64,000 nt of DNA from assembly GCF_006715785.1 (NCBI RefSeq), contig NZ_VFNX01000002.1:62001-126000 (forward strand), written 5' to 3'. Shown piece after piece: positions 62,001-64,000 of the stretch. The stretch's first letter is position 1; each line of letters starts with the position of its first letter. Under the pieces are notes generated by a model, which saw nothing but the letters and a program-made list of their open reading frames with translations, was not told where the DNA came from and searched no databases. Source of the stretch: Streptomyces puniciscabiei. Its GTDB lineage: Bacteria; Actinomycetota; Actinomycetes; Streptomycetales; Streptomycetaceae. Both the position numbers and the translations under genes were made by a program.

Positions 62001-63346
62001 TACGGCAGGTGCTGCGCAACCTGCTGTCCAACGCGGTGAAGTTCACCGAGCAGGGCAGTGTCGAGCTGGCCATCGAGCCCGCAACGGACGACGAGGTTCC
62101 GCAGGACGTCGTGCGCGGCGGTGCCGTCGTGGCGTTCCGGGTGCGCGACACCGGCATCGGTATTCCGGAGCAGCACCTGGAGTCGATCTTCGGGGCGTTC
62201 CAGCAGGCGGACGGCACCACGAGCCGCAAGTACGGCGGAACCGGCCTCGGACTGTCCATCACCCGGGAGATCGCGCATCTGCTCGGCGGTGCCGTGGCGG
62301 TGGACAGCGCGCCCGGCCGGGGCAGCACCTTCACGCTGTACCTGCCGGTGGCCCGGCCGGACTTCGAGGAGCTGCTCGAGGCCGCTTGGCCCACCCCGAA
62401 CAGCCCGAAAGAACCGGCAGAACTCGCATCGGCCGCCACCGCGGGACAGACCACCGCTCCCCCGCAGCCGGCCATTCCCCAGCAGCGGCCGCGCCGACTC
62501 CTGGTGGTGGAGGAACGGCCGCGCGGCCTGCTGACCCTGGTCGCCGAGAGCGTGGTCGCGGACGTGGCCCGGCACCGCCCGGACGACGGCTTCCCGCTGC
62601 CGGCGGTGGACGTCATCACCGCCGTCGGAGCGCTGGAGGCAGCGGGCGCACTGGCCACCGAGTCCTGCCACTGCGTCGTACTGGACCTGGACATGTCCGG
62701 CGGGGAGGCGGGCCGGTTCCTGCAGGCACTCGAAGGCGACTCGGGGCTGGCGAGCGTACCGGTACTCGTCCACAGCAGCCACCGGCCGGAGGTGGCACGG
62801 GCCGAAGCGCTGCGCTCCCACCGCGACGACGGGTCCCTGGAGTTCCTGTCCAGCCTGGACGAGCTGCGCGAACGCATCGCCCTGCACCTGGCCGCCGAGG
62901 CACCCGGGGAGGTGCTCTCCCTGGTCCGGGTCGAGGACCCGCAGGACCTCGCACCCCCGGTGGACGACAGCTTCCGGGGCCGTACGGTCCTGGTCGTCGA
63001 CGACGACGCACGCAACCTGTTCGCACTCAGCGGGATCCTGGAGATGTACGGCTTCCGGGTGCTGCACGCGGAGAACGGGCGCAAGGGCATCGACACGCTG
63101 CTCGCCAACCCCGACATCGCGTTGGTGCTGATGGACGTGATGATGCCGGAGATGGACGGCTACACGGCCACCTCCGAGATCCGCAAGCTGCCGCAGTACG
63201 CCGAGCTGCCGATCATCGCGGTCACCGCCAAGGCGATGCCCGGCGACCGGGAGAAGTCCCTCTCCGCCGGCGCCAGCGACTACGTCACCAAGCCCGTCGA
63301 CACCCGCGACCTCATCGCCTGCGTCCGACGCTGGCTTTCCGCGTGA
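59060..63346 (+). CDS. Multi-HAMP hybrid histidine kinase with two receiver domains
   Basis: 1428 residues from ATG 59060. Order: a partial HAMP (about 25-55), six tandem 92-residue HAMP-type units (57-608), GAF (about 645-800, [20 protein letters not shown]), coiled coil (about 800-860), HisKA with His871 ([18 protein letters not shown]), HATPase_c (about 980-1095, [13 protein letters not shown]), a degenerate receiver (about 1145-1270, with VVEERPRG for the acidic pocket) and a C-terminal receiver (about 1310-1428) with Asp1359 in [11 protein letters not shown]. No membrane segment or periplasmic sensor is visible. It is the Nik1/Hik1-like class of cytosolic group III kinases. It precedes an ANTAR protein gene and may control it. 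Confidence 0.9.
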   Translation: MTSDRTELVDAGPGDGELRQLLAGLTAVRDGDFGTRLPEDAGGLMGDIATVFNGMVDQLSVFTSEVTRVAREVGTEGTLGGQAEVPGVSGTWADLTDSVNAMAGNLTTQVRDIAQVATAVAKGDLSQKIDVPARGEILQLKETVNTMVDQLSAFADEVTRVAREVGTEGRLGGQAKVPGVAGVWRDLTDSVNFMAGNLTNQVRNVAQVTTAVAKGDLSQKITVDARGEILELKNTINTMVDQLSAFADEVTRVAREVGTEGRLGGQADVKGVKGTWRDLTDSVNFMAGNLTAQVRNVAQVATAVAEGDLSQKITVDARGEILELKNTINTMVDQLSAFADEVTRVAREVGTEGRLGGQADVKGVSGTWKALTDNVNVMASNLTGQVRSIAQVATAVARGDLSRKITVAAEGEVAALADVINTMVDTLSAFADEVTRVAREVGTEGRLGGQAHVPNVAGTWKDLTDNVNSMANNLTGQVRNIALVTTAVAGGDLSKKIDVDARGEILELKTTINTMVDQLSAFADEVTRVAREVGTEGRLGGQAEVEGVSGTWKRLTENVNELAGNLTRQVRAIGAVASAVAEGDLTRSITVEASGEVAELKDNINSMVESLRETTRANQEQDWLKTNLARIAGLMQGHRDLPVVAELIMDELTPLVSAQYGAFYLAEDGERGPELRLVGSYGRPDDDGRPTRFSFGRSLVGQAARSRRTITVDELPQGYVTISSGLGQAVPAALILLPILFEDQVLGVIELASVTAFTPVHRDFLEQLRETLGVNVNTIVANARTDELLEESQRLTAELQARSAELQSQQDELQRSNSELEEKASLLAAQNRDIEAKNLQIEQARRELEARAQQLSLASKYKSEFLANMSHELRTPLNSLLILAQLLAQNPSRNLTPKQVEYAGIIHSAGSDLLQLINDILDLSKVEAGKMDVTPERVPLRRLIEYVEATFRPMTTQKGLEFAVTTAAGAPADLLTDDSRLRQVLRNLLSNAVKFTEQGSVELAIEPATDDEVPQDVVRGGAVVAFRVRDTGIGIPEQHLESIFGAFQQADGTTSRKYGGTGLGLSITREIAHLLGGAVAVDSAPGRGSTFTLYLPVARPDFEELLEAAWPTPNSPKEPAELASAATAGQTTAPPQPAIPQQRPRRLLVVEERPRGLLTLVAESVVADVARHRPDDGFPLPAVDVITAVGALEAAGALATESCHCVVLDLDMSGGEAGRFLQALEGDSGLASVPVLVHSSHRPEVARAEALRSHRDDGSLEFLSSLDELRERIALHLAAEAPGEVLSLVRVEDPQDLAPPVDDSFRGRTVLVVDDDARNLFALSGILEMYGFRVLHAENGRKGIDTLLANPDIALVLMDVMMPEMDGYTATSEIRKLPQYAELPIIAVTAKAMPGDREKSLSAGASDYVTKPVDTRDLIACVRRWLSA
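59228..60883 (+). repeat. Six tandem 276-bp HAMP-coding repeats
   Basis: Units start at 59228, 59504, 59780, 60056, 60332 and 60608. The stretch coding for [20 protein letters not shown] is nearly identical in five of them, while linkers (VPGVAG, VKGVKG, VPNVAG, VEGVSG) differ. Confidence 0.9.
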
Positions 63347-63437
63347 GCGCGCCGGTGCCTCCCGCCGACGGGGCGAGTACAGCCCGGCGTGGCACGACCC
63401 GCGTCCAAGCGCCGTTCAGCCGAGGAGCGTGTACATC

Positions 63438-64000
63438 GTGAAGACGCCCGAGCAGCCAGGCGAACCGGACGGCGTCGAGTCGGGCACTGCGCCGCTGGAT
63501 CTCGCGGGCGTCTCCCCCACCTCCCCCGTCGGCAGGCTGGCCGCCACGGTGGACCGGCTGCGCCGCGAGGTCCGTGCCGCGCATGCGGAGGCGGAGGGCC
63601 GTGCGCTGATCGAGCTGGCCAAGGGCATCCTGGTCGAGCGGCTGGGCTGCGGTCCGGCGCAGGCCGCCCGGCAGCTCGCGGAGCTGACCGAGCAGGCCAA
63701 GTTGACGCCACTGGAGTTCGCGGTGGAAGTCATCAACCAGGCCGCCCGCGACCGGGTGTCGGAGGTCACGGACGCCTTCCTGAGCACCGTTGCCGAGACG
63801 CCCGCGCGCCAGGCCACCGCCCTGCGACTGCGGGCGGCGGAGAGCGGCGCGCTGGCCGCGAACGACACTCAGGACGTGGCCAACGCGTTGCTGGAGCATG
63901 CCCTGCGCCCGCTCGGTGCGGTCGCCGTGGCCGTGTGGAGCGCGGGCGCGGACGGCTCGCTCACCCTCAGCGGAAGCGCCGGCTTCTCCCCCGCCGAGGC
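63438..64000 (+). CDS. ANTAR-type signalling protein, 3' end beyond the window
   Basis: Starts at GTG 63438 (GGAG upstream, with a shorter spacing to an earlier GTG). Residues about 35-105 are an ANTAR domain: RLRREVRAAHAEAEGRALIE, LAKGILVERLGCGPAQAARQ, LAELTEQAKLTPLEFAVEVI. The part after it (DVANALLEHALRPLGAVAVA, VWSAGADGSLTLSGSAGFSP) looks like the start of a GAF domain, and the frame is open at the right edge. A SpoIIE phosphatase end is likely but not seen. It follows the large kinase by 91 bp. Confidence 0.8.
   Translation, partial: MKTPEQPGEPDGVESGTAPLDLAGVSPTSPVGRLAATVDRLRREVRAAHAEAEGRALIELAKGILVERLGCGPAQAARQLAELTEQAKLTPLEFAVEVINQAARDRVSEVTDAFLSTVAETPARQATALRLRAAESGALAANDTQDVANALLEHALRPLGAVAVAVWSAGADGSLTLSGSAGFSPAE

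Noticed and set aside
1..64000. tRNA, rRNA or attachment-site duplication
   Set aside because: No cloverleaf-like or rRNA sequence was seen while reading, and no integrase gene is present.

Overview
The window is high-G+C DNA with GC-rich third codon positions, GTG starts and GGAGG ribosome sites. Its families (SpoIIE-type phosphatases, ANTAR, MEDS, DUF427, DUF5133, PRC-barrel, S37 peptidase) point to Streptomyces or a close relative. It looks like an accessory chromosome-arm region. About 45 intact genes are mixed with insertion sequences and at least 25 broken or truncated genes. I saw no tRNA, rRNA or CRISPR array.

Layout. 1-3.2 kb: MFS exporter (open at the left edge), HD-domain protein and a divergent GlxA-type regulator. 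3.2-4.1 kb: a complete IS5-type insertion sequence. 4.9-11.6 kb: three TetR genes, each beside a catabolic gene or hotdog thioesterase and each with palindromic operator candidates, plus remnants of a DNA ligase and a sulfatase. 11.9-24 kb: a rearranged zone with several IS5-family elements (some enclosing non-transposase genes), an IS21 helper remnant, a broken PadR/HAAS pair, an 811-residue PAS-GAF-SpoIIE-HATPase protein, a paralogous gene pair with shared flanking repeats, and a reductase gene split by an element. 24.6-29.2 kb: DUF427 protein, frameshifted ATP-binding protein, an alpha/beta hydrolase and a CGNR-zinc-finger regulator, the last two carrying the same operator (TAACC-N18-GGTTA, twice each). 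29.9-36.6 kb: MOSC-reductase-ferredoxin fusion, ANTAR protein, AraC regulator, RibD-like reductase and lipoprotein. 37.4-41.8 kb: probable operon running leftward: GntR, ABC ATPase, ABC permease, methyltransferase, acyltransferase. 42.6-49.5 kb: secreted S37 tripeptidyl aminopeptidase, small membrane protein, CsbD, cysteine hydrolase, membrane-anchored Mrr-type nuclease, HTH and DUF5133 proteins. 50.7-64 kb: stress-signalling block with a SigB/F/G-family sigma factor, translationally coupled PRC-barrel genes, BrkB, a second CsbD, an ATP-binding anti-sigma-type protein, a STAS and MEDS-HATPase pair, a 1428-residue multi-HAMP hybrid kinase, and an ANTAR protein open at the right edge.

How it works together. 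The right-hand block holds the usual parts of sigma-factor partner switching: sigma factor, HATPase proteins, STAS antagonist and PP2C-type phosphatases. The sigma gene has a candidate promoter of its own class (GAAT-N15-GGGTAT), and similar sequences precede both CsbD genes. The left and centre hold self-regulated catabolic cassettes. Many remnants show one or two frameshifts. For otherwise intact genes (positions 5668, 25561, 28483) a sequencing error cannot be excluded from sequence alone.
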